From NCBI GenBank assembly GCA_013359265.1, contig JABWCD010000006.1, forward strand, positions 265,526 to 329,525: a stretch of 64,000 bases of DNA, given 5' to 3'. The stretch is from Candidatus Hydrogenedentota bacterium (lineage in GTDB: Bacteria > Hydrogenedentota > Hydrogenedentia > Hydrogenedentales > SLHB01). The translations under genes were made by a program, and so were the position numbers. This document shows, one piece after another, positions 42,567 through 52,151 of this stretch; the first letter of the stretch is position 1, and every line of letters begins with the position of its first letter. The notes beneath the pieces are model-generated. The model saw only the letters and a program-made list of their open reading frames with translations, did no database searches and was not told where the DNA came from.

Positions 42567-45500
42567 ATGCTTACTTCTTGGCCATTCCATTCCGATGCCG
42601 CCGTGCTTCGCCGGGTGCGGGCGGGGGACCACGCGAGTTTCCGCGTCATTGTCGACCGCTACGTGCACGTCATCAGGGCCGTTGCGCTGGCGTACCTTTC
42701 CAACCCGCACGACGCGGACGACGTTGTGCAGGACACGTTTCTACGGGCATTCGAGGCGCGGGACAAGCTGGCGGTGGCGACGAATCTGGGGGCTTGGCTC
42801 GTCACCGTAGCAAAGAACCGCTGCTTTGACCTGCTGCGCAAGCGAACGCGAGAGTCCGGCACGCCGGCATCGGACACTGAACCGGCAAGCGCGCCTGCGT
42901 TTGAGCGTGAAGAACTGTATCAGACGCTATGGGAACAGATCTCGAAGCTCGATCCTGAGATGCGGGAAGTGCTTATGCTTTACTACTTTTCGCGTAAGCG
43001 GACCCGCGCGATTGCACAGTTACTCGGCGTAACTCCAGACGCCGCAGCCAAGCGTCTACAACGCGCACGCGTTGCTCTTGGACAACGCATGGTCGATATT
43101 ATCGGAGACGAACTGGGAGTCAGATCCGATCGGAAGCAGGAGACAAATCTCGTGATGGGGATGCTGGGCGCGCGCGTGCCTGGATACTCGACGTCCGGGG
43201 CGGCCACGTCGCTCGTTAGCGGGGTGACAATTCTGAAGTTCGCATCCATCGCGATAGTTGGGCTCGTGGCTGTCGCAACCCTTCAGGGACTGCTGCACGC
43301 AAAAGGCAAGTTGCGGAGCAGCAACGTACAATCGCAAGCGCCGAGCGATAACACCGACGTCGGAAAGCGCCCATCCACGGAAGACACCACCGCCCACGCC
43401 CGTGCTGAGCCCTCTGAAACGAGTCCCGCGTCAACAAAGCAGGAACACGTTTCGGCTACGGTGGGCGATATACCGCAGGGTCGCATTCGTGGGATCGCGG
43501 TCGATGCGCAAGGTCAAGCCCTTGCGGGGGCCACGGTCACGATTGCTCAGCGCGAATGGCCGAATGAGCTTACGAGCACAGACAAGAAATCTGGCAATTC
43601 CGGCACAAGCAAGGGCGCCTACACGCGTACGACAACCACCAACGCGGCCGGTGAGTTTGAGTTCAGGGGTTTTCCGCTGCGCGGAGAGGCCACTGGGTAT
43701 TACGGGTCATATGAGGTGTCGGCGTCAAAAGGCAATCTTGCCGGCAACTTTCGAGTTGATGACTCTCCGTGGCTGTTCGATCAGTTCATTGAAATTCCCC
43801 TATACGAGTTGTTTTCGATAGCGGGAACCGTTCACGACGAAAGCGGAAACCCCTTGCCAAACGCACAAGTTATGCCCAGTTGTGAAACATATGATATTCC
43901 ATTGTCCTGGGGCCTCTGGGGAGGAATTAACACCACAACAACAGATGAAACAGGTCGCTTCGCATTCAAGAATCTGGTGCGAGGGGTCTACGACTTGCGC
44001 GTCATGGCCAGCAACTTTGTAGAGCAGGTGTTCTCCGGTGTGCCGGTCGAGACAGAGAACGTAGAAATCATCTTGAAGCGACGCGAAGGCTTTGCCGTTA
44101 GCGGAACAGTCGTGGACGATACGCGGCAAGGGGTCGCCGGCATTCAAGTTTCCGCAACCCTCGTGTCTGACGGTCAGACTGCTCAAACGCAAAGCATTAC
44201 GGGTCTCAATGGCGTATTCACACTTCAAAACCTCACCGCTGGGACCTACAAGATACAGCCGGAGAAATCGGACTTTGCACTACGCGATCCTGCGCAAACC
44301 GTGCCTGTTACATGCGATGTCTCTTCGGCTGAAGTGGTCGTTGTGCGCGGCGCGTCAATCTCCGGTCATGTGTCGCAGGCGCCTGGAATATACAGATACA
44401 GCGTTAGCGCAAAGGAGACACACAACTTCGCCAAGCGATACGCGCACATCGGCGATGATGGCTCGTATACTATACGCGGCCTTGCCGCAGGTACCTATTC
44501 GCTTGGCGTTGCGCAATCTCCCGCTGTGCCCGCAAAAGAGATTCGCGTAGAGCCGGGAAACGATTACCACGACATAGACTTTACAATCGATCCGGTATGG
44601 CGCGTTGCGGGTCACATCAACGATGAATCCGGCAATCCGGTGCGAGGTGCGTGCGTTGTGGCGCAGACAAAGGGCGATGTGTATCAACAACAAAACCGTT
44701 GGGGGATGCCCGGCGGCAGTTCCAAATCGATAAGTGACAACGACGGGAACTTTTTGCTCGACCGTTTCGATAGGGAGCCGGTCCAGGTTCAGGCGATCAC
44801 CAACGATATGGTCAGTTCTATCGCTGGACCTCTTGCGCCCAATTCGCCGCAACCCATCAGGCTTACAATGACGCCGTCTGGTTCGATTGAGGGACGTGTC
44901 GTATCTCCAACGCCAAACGGTATGCGTCAGGCCATTCTAATCGCGGTGCCAACAAACTCCGCGATCCCCGTCTTATTTCCCGAGCCAAACTGGTCAGAAG
45001 GTATGGTCGGCGTTCACGAATTGGATGGGCGCATGACCTCGGGCGTTAAGACGCGTTCCAATTTCTCCGGTCGGTTCCATTTTCCTTGCCTGCCCGCGGG
45101 CGAATATGAGATCCACGCGTACACGATGGGCATGATAGTCGCGCCCAATCCACAACCGGTGAAAGTTTCTGTAGGTCCGCAGGAGAACATCAAAGATTTG
45201 GAGATTCGGCTGCCCCAGCATGGCGGAAGCTCCGTTGAAGGAAAGCTGACCATGAAAGGCGAGCCGTTACGCGGGCAGAAGGTCGAGGTTCAACGCGATT
45301 TCGACGCGAAAACCTTCGGTTCCTACACAGCGTGGACGAATGAGTCGGGCGAATATCGGCTCGATGGAGTCCAGCCGGGACGCTACGGCGTGCGTGTGGT
45401 CCGGCACGCGAGCAGCTATGGGAAAGTTGGTTTGCGCGAGATTGACCATCACTTCGAAATTGCGGAAGGCGAAACTCTTCGGTTTGATTTTGACCTGGCG

Positions 45501-46112
45501 AGCGGGACTTCTTGCCTGTCCGGCATGGTCATGGCCGACAACGTGCCGCTATCCGGTTTGTCACTGTTTATCCGGCGGGATCAACGATCCGACGCAGCGC
45601 CGGAGGAACTCCGCGCCGAAACGGATCGAGACGGTAGATTTGTCGTGGACGGAATTCATCCTGGGATATACGGCGTGCAGGTCATACGGTACATTCGATC
45701 AGACGCACCCGCGGAATCGTTCTCGCAGGATTTCAAGGTCGAGGTTTTGGATCAACCGCAAAACGAGGTCAGGCTCGACGTTACGGCAGGGGGCATGGTC
45801 GGCAAAGTGAAAGGCGTTCATCCCGGCGAAAAGGCGATGGTCGCGCTGGTGCCGGGCGCAATTGACGCAAGTGAACTCACGATTGACCGGATGCGCGAGT
45901 TGAAAGAAAAGATTGCATACCAAGACGGAGTGGAACCGAACGGTGGGTACAACGTTATGTTTGTCGAGCACGGCACCTATACGGCGTTTGCCGTGGCTTA
46001 CCCGGAGAGTCCAGCCGGCGATGACGCGGCCTTTGCCGGAATGCGTTACCGGTCCGAGGTCGTCGAAATCCCTGCTGCGAAATCACTTGTGATGGACTTC
46101 GATCTCGAGTAG
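42567..46112 (+). CDS. ECF sigma factor fused through a membrane helix to a large exported beta-sandwich array
   Basis: 1181 residues; AAAGGAG lies 11 bp before the ATG. Residues about 18-92 are sigma region 2 (NPHDADDVVQDTFLRAFEARDKL, WLVTVAKNRCFDLLRKR). Residues about 125-175 are region 4 (LDPEMREVLMLYYF, RAIAQLLGVTPDAAAKRLQRAR). A hydrophobic helix at residues 218-240 could cross the inner membrane. About 930 residues follow as at least seven carboxypeptidase-regulatory-like beta-sandwich repeats (GTVHDESGNPLPNAQV, GTVVDDTRQGVAGIQV, GHINDESGNPVRGAC, GEYRLDGVQPGRYGVRV). Long C-terminally extended ECF factors are known in Planctomycetes. Here no separate anti-sigma gene is seen, so the fused exported part probably restrains or senses in cis. 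Confidence 0.85.
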   Translation: MLTSWPFHSDAAVLRRVRAGDHASFRVIVDRYVHVIRAVALAYLSNPHDADDVVQDTFLRAFEARDKLAVATNLGAWLVTVAKNRCFDLLRKRTRESGTPASDTEPASAPAFEREELYQTLWEQISKLDPEMREVLMLYYFSRKRTRAIAQLLGVTPDAAAKRLQRARVALGQRMVDIIGDELGVRSDRKQETNLVMGMLGARVPGYSTSGAATSLVSGVTILKFASIAIVGLVAVATLQGLLHAKGKLRSSNVQSQAPSDNTDVGKRPSTEDTTAHARAEPSETSPASTKQEHVSATVGDIPQGRIRGIAVDAQGQALAGATVTIAQREWPNELTSTDKKSGNSGTSKGAYTRTTTTNAAGEFEFRGFPLRGEATGYYGSYEVSASKGNLAGNFRVDDSPWLFDQFIEIPLYELFSIAGTVHDESGNPLPNAQVMPSCETYDIPLSWGLWGGINTTTTDETGRFAFKNLVRGVYDLRVMASNFVEQVFSGVPVETENVEIILKRREGFAVSGTVVDDTRQGVAGIQVSATLVSDGQTAQTQSITGLNGVFTLQNLTAGTYKIQPEKSDFALRDPAQTVPVTCDVSSAEVVVVRGASISGHVSQAPGIYRYSVSAKETHNFAKRYAHIGDDGSYTIRGLAAGTYSLGVAQSPAVPAKEIRVEPGNDYHDIDFTIDPVWRVAGHINDESGNPVRGACVVAQTKGDVYQQQNRWGMPGGSSKSISDNDGNFLLDRFDREPVQVQAITNDMVSSIAGPLAPNSPQPIRLTMTPSGSIEGRVVSPTPNGMRQAILIAVPTNSAIPVLFPEPNWSEGMVGVHELDGRMTSGVKTRSNFSGRFHFPCLPAGEYEIHAYTMGMIVAPNPQPVKVSVGPQENIKDLEIRLPQHGGSSVEGKLTMKGEPLRGQKVEVQRDFDAKTFGSYTAWTNESGEYRLDGVQPGRYGVRVVRHASSYGKVGLREIDHHFEIAEGETLRFDFDLASGTSCLSGMVMADNVPLSGLSLFIRRDQRSDAAPEELRAETDRDGRFVVDGIHPGIYGVQVIRYIRSDAPAESFSQDFKVEVLDQPQNEVRLDVTAGGMVGKVKGVHPGEKAMVALVPGAIDASELTIDRMRELKEKIAYQDGVEPNGGYNVMFVEHGTYTAFAVAYPESPAGDDAAFAGMRYRSEVVEIPAAKSLVMDFDLE

Positions 46113-46183
46113 GCTGCGCTTGAGCAATGCCTGCCAACAAACGGAGTGAAACACCTCTCCGTTTCCATTAAGAGGATGGCAGT

Positions 46184-46492
46184 ATGCATCGACGGAAACC
46201 TGTAACTCCGGGTGAACTGCTCCACGAGGAATTCTTGGTTCCAATGAGCATCTCGCAAGATCGTCTTGCGAAAGAAATTGGCGTGTCGGCGCAACGTATC
46301 GGCGAAATTGTAGCGGGCAAGCGGGCGATTACCGCGGACACTGACTTGCGGCTTTGCCGCTTCTTCGGGTTGTCGAGTGGATATTTGCTGCGTGCGCAGG
46401 CGGCGCACGGTATCGAGGTGGCCGAGAGAAAGTTGAGTCACACGATTAAGAAGATCACGCCGTACCGAGAATCTCTCGCTCGACTCGCATAA
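46184..46492 (+). CDS. HigA-like helix-turn-helix antitoxin, apparently without its toxin
   Basis: 102 residues. The opening RKPVTPGELLHEEFLVPMSISQDRLAKEIGVSAQRIGEIVAGKRAI is the characteristic VapI/HigA XRE-type helix-turn-helix. In the usual higBA layout the toxin lies just upstream, but the 71 bp between the sigma gene stop and this ATG hold no toxin. Downstream is repeat DNA. It may be an orphan antitoxin or a repressor acting elsewhere. Confidence 0.88.
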   Translation: MHRRKPVTPGELLHEEFLVPMSISQDRLAKEIGVSAQRIGEIVAGKRAITADTDLRLCRFFGLSSGYLLRAQAAHGIEVAERKLSHTIKKITPYRESLARLA

Positions 46493-46641
46493 ACCTCGGA
46501 TTCGGAAACATAAATGCAGTTCATGCAATAGCCTGGCCGGAGTGGCGCACTGACGCGGCATCGAAGCACACGATTCGACTGCGATTGCGAGTCTTCATGA
46601 AAAGGCTATTTCCTCGTGAGGTGGCGAAAAGGGACCATTCG

Positions 46642-46735
46642 AAAGCAGAGCTTTTCAAGAGTGCGTTACGAAGTGGAAACTTCGTAACGAGTGGAATCGA
46701 TTACGAGCACGATTACGAGCACGACAAGAACGAGC
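46642..46735 (-). repeat. REP-like hairpin (variant C) and adjacent GATTACGAGCAC repeat
   Basis: Hairpin 46664-46689 with the same arms as the 28050-28075 copy, and the conserved tail to 46642. It is followed by alternating GATTACGAGCAC units at about 46699-46732. These occupy the 308-bp gap between the HigA-like gene and the phosphoesterase. Confidence 0.8.
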
Positions 46736-46800
46736 AAACGCAGATCCGTTCGTTGCTCGGATCGACTGCAATTTGCGGGCACGTTATTCGCCTGCGCTCT

Positions 46801-47631
46801 TCACGCCATCACCTCGACGTACTCCGTCGTAATCGTTTCGCCTTCAATGTGGAAGAGGCGGTAGCCCTTTGACATAGTGCCGTCGTGGTTGTCGCGGGTG
46901 GTGGAGCAGCAGACCGTTGTCGTGAAGAGGATGCCGTCGCGGGTTTCTTCCTGGTTGCCGTGGAAGTGGCCGGCGGCGACAAGCTTAAGGTTGTGGCCGG
47001 AAAATAAGGCGATCACCTCGTCGGCATTTTGGACGCGGTAGGCTTTCGTGTTCGGGTTGAACGGGTGATGCGAGAACAGTGCGATGGGCCGCTTGTTGTT
47101 CGTGCGCTTGAGTTGCTCCTGAATCCGCTCGATCTGGTCGGGGCGGATCGCCACATCGGACTTATCTTCGTTGGTCGAGTCGATGCCCATGAAGAGCCAG
47201 CCTTCGTCTTCGTGGCGCCAGTCCGCCGCGTCGAATTGTTTGCGGTAGTTTGCGTAGATGTCTTTTGTCTTCATACAGACGTCGTGGTTGCCGGGAATGG
47301 CAAAATACGGGCGTTGCAGCCGATCGAGCGAACTCTTCGCGAGTTTCAGCTCGGGCCAGTTTCCGTCGGTCGCCAGATCGCCGCATACCACGGTAAACCG
47401 AACGTCGGGATTGGCGTTGATTTTCGCAGCGGCTTGATTGACGATTCCGGTGCTGCGCGCGTCGAGCACGTGAATGTCGCCGATCGCAGCAAACGTAACC
47501 TTGCCCGGGGAACCGGGCATCATGTCGACGGATTTGACCTTGTCGGCCACCTTGTCCAACCCGAGGCGGGCGCAGCCCGACAGGCCGGCGGCGCCAATTA
47601 GACCAACGAATTGACGACGTGAAAGACGCAT
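46801..47631 (-). CDS. Tat-exported calcineurin-like metallophosphoesterase, probable lipoprotein
   Basis: 276 residues. The N-terminus MRLSRRQFVGLIGAAGLSGC combines a twin-arginine motif (R5, R6) with a lipobox (LSGC, Cys20). The di-metal site is complete: GDIH (D52, H54), CGDLATDGN, GNHD, FSHHPF and GHFHG. The family hydrolyses phosphomonoesters or diesters such as cyclic nucleotides. The substrate cannot be read here. It should act at the outer face of the inner membrane. Confidence 0.9.
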   Translation of the reverse strand: MRLSRRQFVGLIGAAGLSGCARLGLDKVADKVKSVDMMPGSPGKVTFAAIGDIHVLDARSTGIVNQAAAKINANPDVRFTVVCGDLATDGNWPELKLAKSSLDRLQRPYFAIPGNHDVCMKTKDIYANYRKQFDAADWRHEDEGWLFMGIDSTNEDKSDVAIRPDQIERIQEQLKRTNNKRPIALFSHHPFNPNTKAYRVQNADEVIALFSGHNLKLVAAGHFHGNQEETRDGILFTTTVCCSTTRDNHDGTMSKGYRLFHIEGETITTEYVEVMA

Positions 47632-47796
47632 GAAGATTCCCTCCAGACTAAGTGCCCGCTACGCGGAAGGGCCGCTGAAAATGCTAACCCAAGCGTGTAG
47701 ATTTTGGGAGGAGGACGGGGTGAAGTCAACTTGCGGAAGGGTTGGGGAGTTGGGAATCGGGTTTTTGGAATGCGGGGGAGGCTCGAGGATGTGTGG

Positions 47797-47925
47797 GAAG
47801 CAAAGCGGAGCTTTTCCTCTTTCATCACGCGAAACGCGTGACTTCGGCGGATTGGTAACGAGAAGAACGAGAAGATCGATTACGATTACGAGCACGATTA
47901 CGAGCACGAGCACGAGCACGGGAAG
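47797..47925. repeat. Degenerate REP tail, TCACGCG hairpin and GATTAC/GAGCAC repeat
   Basis: AAGCAAAGCGGAGCTTTTCC matches the REP tail on the minus strand. Beside it is a stem TCACGCG-AAA-CGCGTGA (about 47826-47842), a third type of stem in the same position. GATTACGATTACGAGCAC-type units follow at about 47878-47920. The rest of the 390-bp gap before the glycerate kinase is empty. Confidence 0.65.
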
Positions 47926-48021
47926 GTTTGCGTGGATTGTTTGACGTTTGGGGCATCCCGCGATCGTAGGTGGGGGTACGCGTGCGCTGAGTCGGCTGTT
48001 CGGATTTGATATCATCGCGCG

Positions 48022-49164
48022 ATGCGTGTCGTGATAGCTCCCGATTCATTCAAGGAATGCGCTTCGGCCGCGCGCGTGGCGAGCGCGATTGCCGCGGGCG
48101 TGCGGCGGGCTTGTCCGGACGCGGAGATTACATGCGTGCCGATGGCCGATGGGGGCGAGGGGACTGTCGATGCGCTGGTGAGTGCGACGAAGGGCACGCT
48201 GCAAACGACGCGTGTGACGGGCCCGATGGGCAAAGCGGTTGACGCCGTCTGGGGCATTCTCGGCGATGGGCGCACCGCGGTGATTGAAATGGCCGCGGCC
48301 TCTGGGCTGGAGCTCGTCCCGCGCGACAAGCGCGATCCGCGTGTAGCATCCACGCGGGGTACTGGCGAACTGATGCGCGCGGCGCTCGACCGCGGCGTGA
48401 CGGGAATGATTCTCGGCATCGGGGGCAGCGCGACGAATGACGGGGGCGCGGGCATGGCGCAGGCAATCGGCTATTCGCTGCGCGACGGTCAGGGTAACGA
48501 ACTCCCGCCAGGCGGTTCCGCGCTGGCGCGGCTGGAGCATATCGACAAAGCGAATGTGCATCCGCGCCTGGCGCAGTGCGAGGTGTTGGTCGCGTGCGAC
48601 GTGACAAATCCGCTGTGCGGCCCGAATGGCGCGTCGTATGTATACGGCCCGCAGAAGGGCGCGACGCCGGAGATGGTCGAGGAATTGGAGGCGGCATTGC
48701 GCCACTACGCCGGCGTCGTCGAATTGCAGGTGCGCGACGGCGTCGCGCGCTATCCCGGCGCCGGCGCCGCGGGGGGGCTGGGCGCGGGGCTGATGGCGTT
48801 CGCGGGCGGCCGATTGCAGTCCGGCGTCGAACTTGTCGCCGACGCGGCGCGACTTGACGTAGCGGTATCGAACGCCGATCTCGTCATCACCGGCGAGGGC
48901 CGCATAGACGAGCAAACCGCCCAGGGGAAAACGCCGGTGGGCGTGGCGCGCGTGGCGCGGCGGTTCCGCGTTCCGGTTGTCGCCGTTGCGGGGACGATCG
49001 GCCGGGGATACCGCGCCGTGTACGAACAGGGCATCCACGCCGTGTTTGGTATATGCAACGGTCCCATGCCGCTTGGCGAAGCGATGCAACGCGCTGAGGA
49101 ACTGCTGACGGAGACGGGCGAATCGATCGCGAATCTGTGGCTGGCGATGCGGAGGTTTGCGTGA
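48022..49164 (+). CDS. Glycerate 2-kinase (GlxK/GarK type I)
   Basis: 380 residues. MRVVIAPDSFKECASAARVASAIAAGVRR is the typical start, followed by PMADGGEGTVDALV, GIGGSATNDGGAGMAQAIG (substrate/phosphate loop), CDVTNPLCGPNGASYVYGPQKGA, and VITGEGRIDEQTAQGK. The enzyme phosphorylates D-glycerate, linking glyoxylate or glucarate breakdown to glycolysis. The stop overlaps the glnE GTG (GTGA), an unexpected coupling of carbon and nitrogen genes. Confidence 0.96.
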   Translation: MRVVIAPDSFKECASAARVASAIAAGVRRACPDAEITCVPMADGGEGTVDALVSATKGTLQTTRVTGPMGKAVDAVWGILGDGRTAVIEMAAASGLELVPRDKRDPRVASTRGTGELMRAALDRGVTGMILGIGGSATNDGGAGMAQAIGYSLRDGQGNELPPGGSALARLEHIDKANVHPRLAQCEVLVACDVTNPLCGPNGASYVYGPQKGATPEMVEELEAALRHYAGVVELQVRDGVARYPGAGAAGGLGAGLMAFAGGRLQSGVELVADAARLDVAVSNADLVITGEGRIDEQTAQGKTPVGVARVARRFRVPVVAVAGTIGRGYRAVYEQGIHAVFGICNGPMPLGEAMQRAEELLTETGESIANLWLAMRRFA

Positions 49165-52151
49165 GACCGGAGTTTTCGCGCGTCGCGTTTACGGACCCGG
49201 GCGCCGCGGGGCAGACGTTGGACGCATTGATCGGTGAAAATCGCAACCCGCTCGCCGAGAACCTCGCCGCGGCGCTGGAGGAATCGCCCGACGCAAACCT
49301 CGCGCTGGTACGGCTCGGACGTTATCTCGATGCGTCGCGCACACCCAAACTCGATCTCGATCTTATGGAAGCCGCGCCCGCGTACGCGCGTCTTGTCGTT
49401 ATTGTGCTGGGGCAAAGTCATTTCCTAACGGACATCGTATGCCGTAATCCCGAATACATGATGTGGCTCTGGGAAGAAGCGGACCTGGGTCAAACGCGGC
49501 AGCGCGCCGACGTCGTCGGCGAGGCGCTAAAGATAGTCTCAACCTTCGATACGTTTGAGACCCGGTGCGAAGCGTTGCGGCGGTTTCGGCGGCGCGAAAT
49601 CCTGCGCATTGCCGCGCGCGACATTGTGGCACACAGTCATGTAGCAGCGGTCGCCGACGATCTCTCGAACTTTGCCGATGCCGCGTGCGAGGCGGCGATT
49701 CGGTGCGCGCAATTGGAACTTGAACCGCGATATGGAAAACCGATGGCGGACGATTCCGATCGCGAGGCTTCATTCGTCGCGCTAGGCATGGGAAAGCTCG
49801 GGGCGCGCGAACTCAATTTCAGTTCGGACATCGATCTTGTTTTTCTCTTTGACGAGGACGGCAGGACGCAAGGCGGCGCGTCGCCGCCCATCGCAAACTC
49901 CGAGTACTTCCACAAGCTGGGCGAGCGCATGATCAAAGTGCTCGCCGAACAGACGGCGGAAGGCGCCATCTTCCGCGTGGACATGCGGCTGCGTCCGCAT
50001 GGGCGCATGGGGCCGCTGGTGGTCGACGTGGATAGCGCGATTCGATACTACGAGGGCGTCGGGCATGCGTGGGAACGGCAGGCGTTGATCAAGGCGAGGC
50101 CGGTTGCGGGCGATCTCGAGTTAGGGGCGCGCTTCGTCGAGCGCACGCGGCCGTTCGTGTTTCCCAAGTTCTTCGACGACGACACACTCGAGGACATTCG
50201 TAACGGCAAGCAGCAGATGGAGGCGCAGATTGCGCAGCGCGGAGAGACGGACATCGAAGTAAAGCTCGGGCGCGGCGGTATCCGCGACATCGAGTTTACG
50301 GTACAGATGCTGCAATTGCTGAACGGGGGGCGCATACCGGAGTTGCGCGTCGCGCCGACGCTGCGCGCCATTCGCGCGCTCGGCGAGCACCATCTGCTCA
50401 GTCCGTTGGATGCGCAGACCTTATCGAGCAACTACGTGTTTTTGCGTCACGTGGAACACCGCCTCCAGATCGAAGGCAGCCAGCAGCGCCATCGCCTGCC
50501 TTCCGATCCGGTGGAGCGCGACGCATTTGCGCGGCGGCTGGGCTACGCGAACGGCGCGTCGTTCATGAACGACTATTCGGACCGCGCAAACGCCACGCGG
50601 GAGATTCTCGATCTATTTCTGGCGACGGAAGGCGGCGGCAATCTGTGGGTGACGGACCTGCTGAATCCGCATTCGGACGGCGCCGCGGGCAAAGACGGCA
50701 TGCGCGCGCTCGGTTTCGGCGATGTCGAGGCCGCGCGCCGAGAATTGCTTTCGCTGTACACGGGCCGCCGCGAGCGGCCGCACACGTTGCACGTGCGGCA
50801 ACGGTTCCTGAACGTCGCGCCGATGCTGATTCAGGCATTGTCACGCGCAAACGATCCCGATGCGACACTGCTGCGGCTTGCGCAGATATTCTCGGGACTG
50901 CGCGCGCCGGGCGTGATCTACGACATGCTTGCGTTCAACCCGGAATTGACGGGGCAAATGGTCAGATTGATCGAGGACAGCCCCTATCTTTCGGAGCTGT
51001 TGGTGCGCGATCCGGGCCTGTTCGATACGGTTGGCCGCAGAAGCGCGTTGGAGCGTTTCGTTTCGCGCGACGAGCTGGAGGCTGAACTAGCGAGTTTGCG
51101 CCGAGCGGTGGACGGCGATGCCGCGCCGTACCGTTTGCACAGCGGCGAAACGCTTCGCATCGGCATGCGCGATTTGGTGCTCGGCGTGGACGTGATAGAA
51201 ATCAGCCGGGAGTTGACGCAACTTGCGGAGGTGTGCCTTGGTTTCGCGATCGACGGAGCACGCGAATCGGCCGCGAACAAGTTTGGCGAATGCAGCGCGG
51301 GTTTCGCCGTGCTTGCATTGGGCAAGTTTGCGGGCCGCGAATTGGGATACGGCAGCGATCTCGATTTGGTCTTCGTATATGAGTCCGGTGTGGCCATCGC
51401 GTGCGGCGCTTCGCCGATCGAATACTTTACGGCAGTGGCGTCGCACATCATCCGCACGCTGAAAGAACCGACCAAGTATGGGCACTTGTATGACGTTGAC
51501 GCGCGGCTGCGGCCGGACGGGGGCAAAGGCAGCCTCGTTGTGAGCGACGCGCGCCTGCGCGAGTACTACCGGAACGACGCGCAAGCATGGGAGCGGCTGG
51601 CGCTCGTGAAGGTTCGTGCGGTCGGGGGCGATGCGGAGTTTGCGGCGCGCATCGAAGCGGAGACCAAGGCGCTCGCGTATGCGCTTCCGGTAACGCGGGA
51701 GAATTTGGACCAGATTGAAGACATTCGTACGAGGCTGGCCGCGTCGTCGTCGCCGTTGAGTTTGAAAAAGAGCGACGGCGGTATGGCCGAATTGGAATTC
51801 GGCATTCGCTTGCTGCAATTAGAGCACGCCCCGACGCATCCCGAGGTGGCGCGGCGCGACGTGTCGAACGCGCTCGAGGCGCTATCGCACGCGCGCGCGA
51901 TCGATGCGGGGGACGCGGCTTATCTACGCGATACCTATCTGCTGTTTCGGCGCATCGAGAACCGTCTGCGCGTCCAACACGGACGCTCGACGAGCATTCT
52001 TCCGGGAAACGCAGACGAACGAAATCGGCTGGGAAAACGGTTGGGAATCAGCGGTGATTTGCTTTCGGCTGTGAACGAGCGCCGTGCCGCGGTGCATCGC
52101 TTCTACACATCCGTGCTCAAGCGGTTGCGAGCGCGCGGCGCGACCGCCTAG
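49161..52151 (+). CDS. glnE: Bifunctional glutamine synthetase adenylyltransferase/deadenylase
   Basis: 996 residues from GTG at 49161, chosen for the GGAGG 5 bp upstream and the GTGA overlap with the kinase stop; another GTG at 49137 lies deeper in that gene. GlnE adds or removes AMP on glutamine synthetase in response to PII. Both nucleotidyltransferase modules are present: MGKLGARELNFSSDIDLVFLFD in the N-half and LGKFAGRELGYGSDLDLVFVYE in the C-half. Each is followed by a helical GlnD-UTase domain (RGGIRDIEFTVQMLQL; DGGMAELEFGIRLLQL). The stop shares CTAG with the convergent ferredoxin stop. Confidence 0.96.
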   Translation: MRPEFSRVAFTDPGAAGQTLDALIGENRNPLAENLAAALEESPDANLALVRLGRYLDASRTPKLDLDLMEAAPAYARLVVIVLGQSHFLTDIVCRNPEYMMWLWEEADLGQTRQRADVVGEALKIVSTFDTFETRCEALRRFRRREILRIAARDIVAHSHVAAVADDLSNFADAACEAAIRCAQLELEPRYGKPMADDSDREASFVALGMGKLGARELNFSSDIDLVFLFDEDGRTQGGASPPIANSEYFHKLGERMIKVLAEQTAEGAIFRVDMRLRPHGRMGPLVVDVDSAIRYYEGVGHAWERQALIKARPVAGDLELGARFVERTRPFVFPKFFDDDTLEDIRNGKQQMEAQIAQRGETDIEVKLGRGGIRDIEFTVQMLQLLNGGRIPELRVAPTLRAIRALGEHHLLSPLDAQTLSSNYVFLRHVEHRLQIEGSQQRHRLPSDPVERDAFARRLGYANGASFMNDYSDRANATREILDLFLATEGGGNLWVTDLLNPHSDGAAGKDGMRALGFGDVEAARRELLSLYTGRRERPHTLHVRQRFLNVAPMLIQALSRANDPDATLLRLAQIFSGLRAPGVIYDMLAFNPELTGQMVRLIEDSPYLSELLVRDPGLFDTVGRRSALERFVSRDELEAELASLRRAVDGDAAPYRLHSGETLRIGMRDLVLGVDVIEISRELTQLAEVCLGFAIDGARESAANKFGECSAGFAVLALGKFAGRELGYGSDLDLVFVYESGVAIACGASPIEYFTAVASHIIRTLKEPTKYGHLYDVDARLRPDGGKGSLVVSDARLREYYRNDAQAWERLALVKVRAVGGDAEFAARIEAETKALAYALPVTRENLDQIEDIRTRLAASSSPLSLKKSDGGMAELEFGIRLLQLEHAPTHPEVARRDVSNALEALSHARAIDAGDAAYLRDTYLLFRRIENRLRVQHGRSTSILPGNADERNRLGKRLGISGDLLSAVNERRAAVHRFYTSVLKRLRARGATA

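Noticed and set aside
46113..46183. HigB toxin upstream of the HigA-like gene
   Set aside because: Only 71 bp lie between the sigma gene stop and the HigA start, and no frame resembles a toxin tail.
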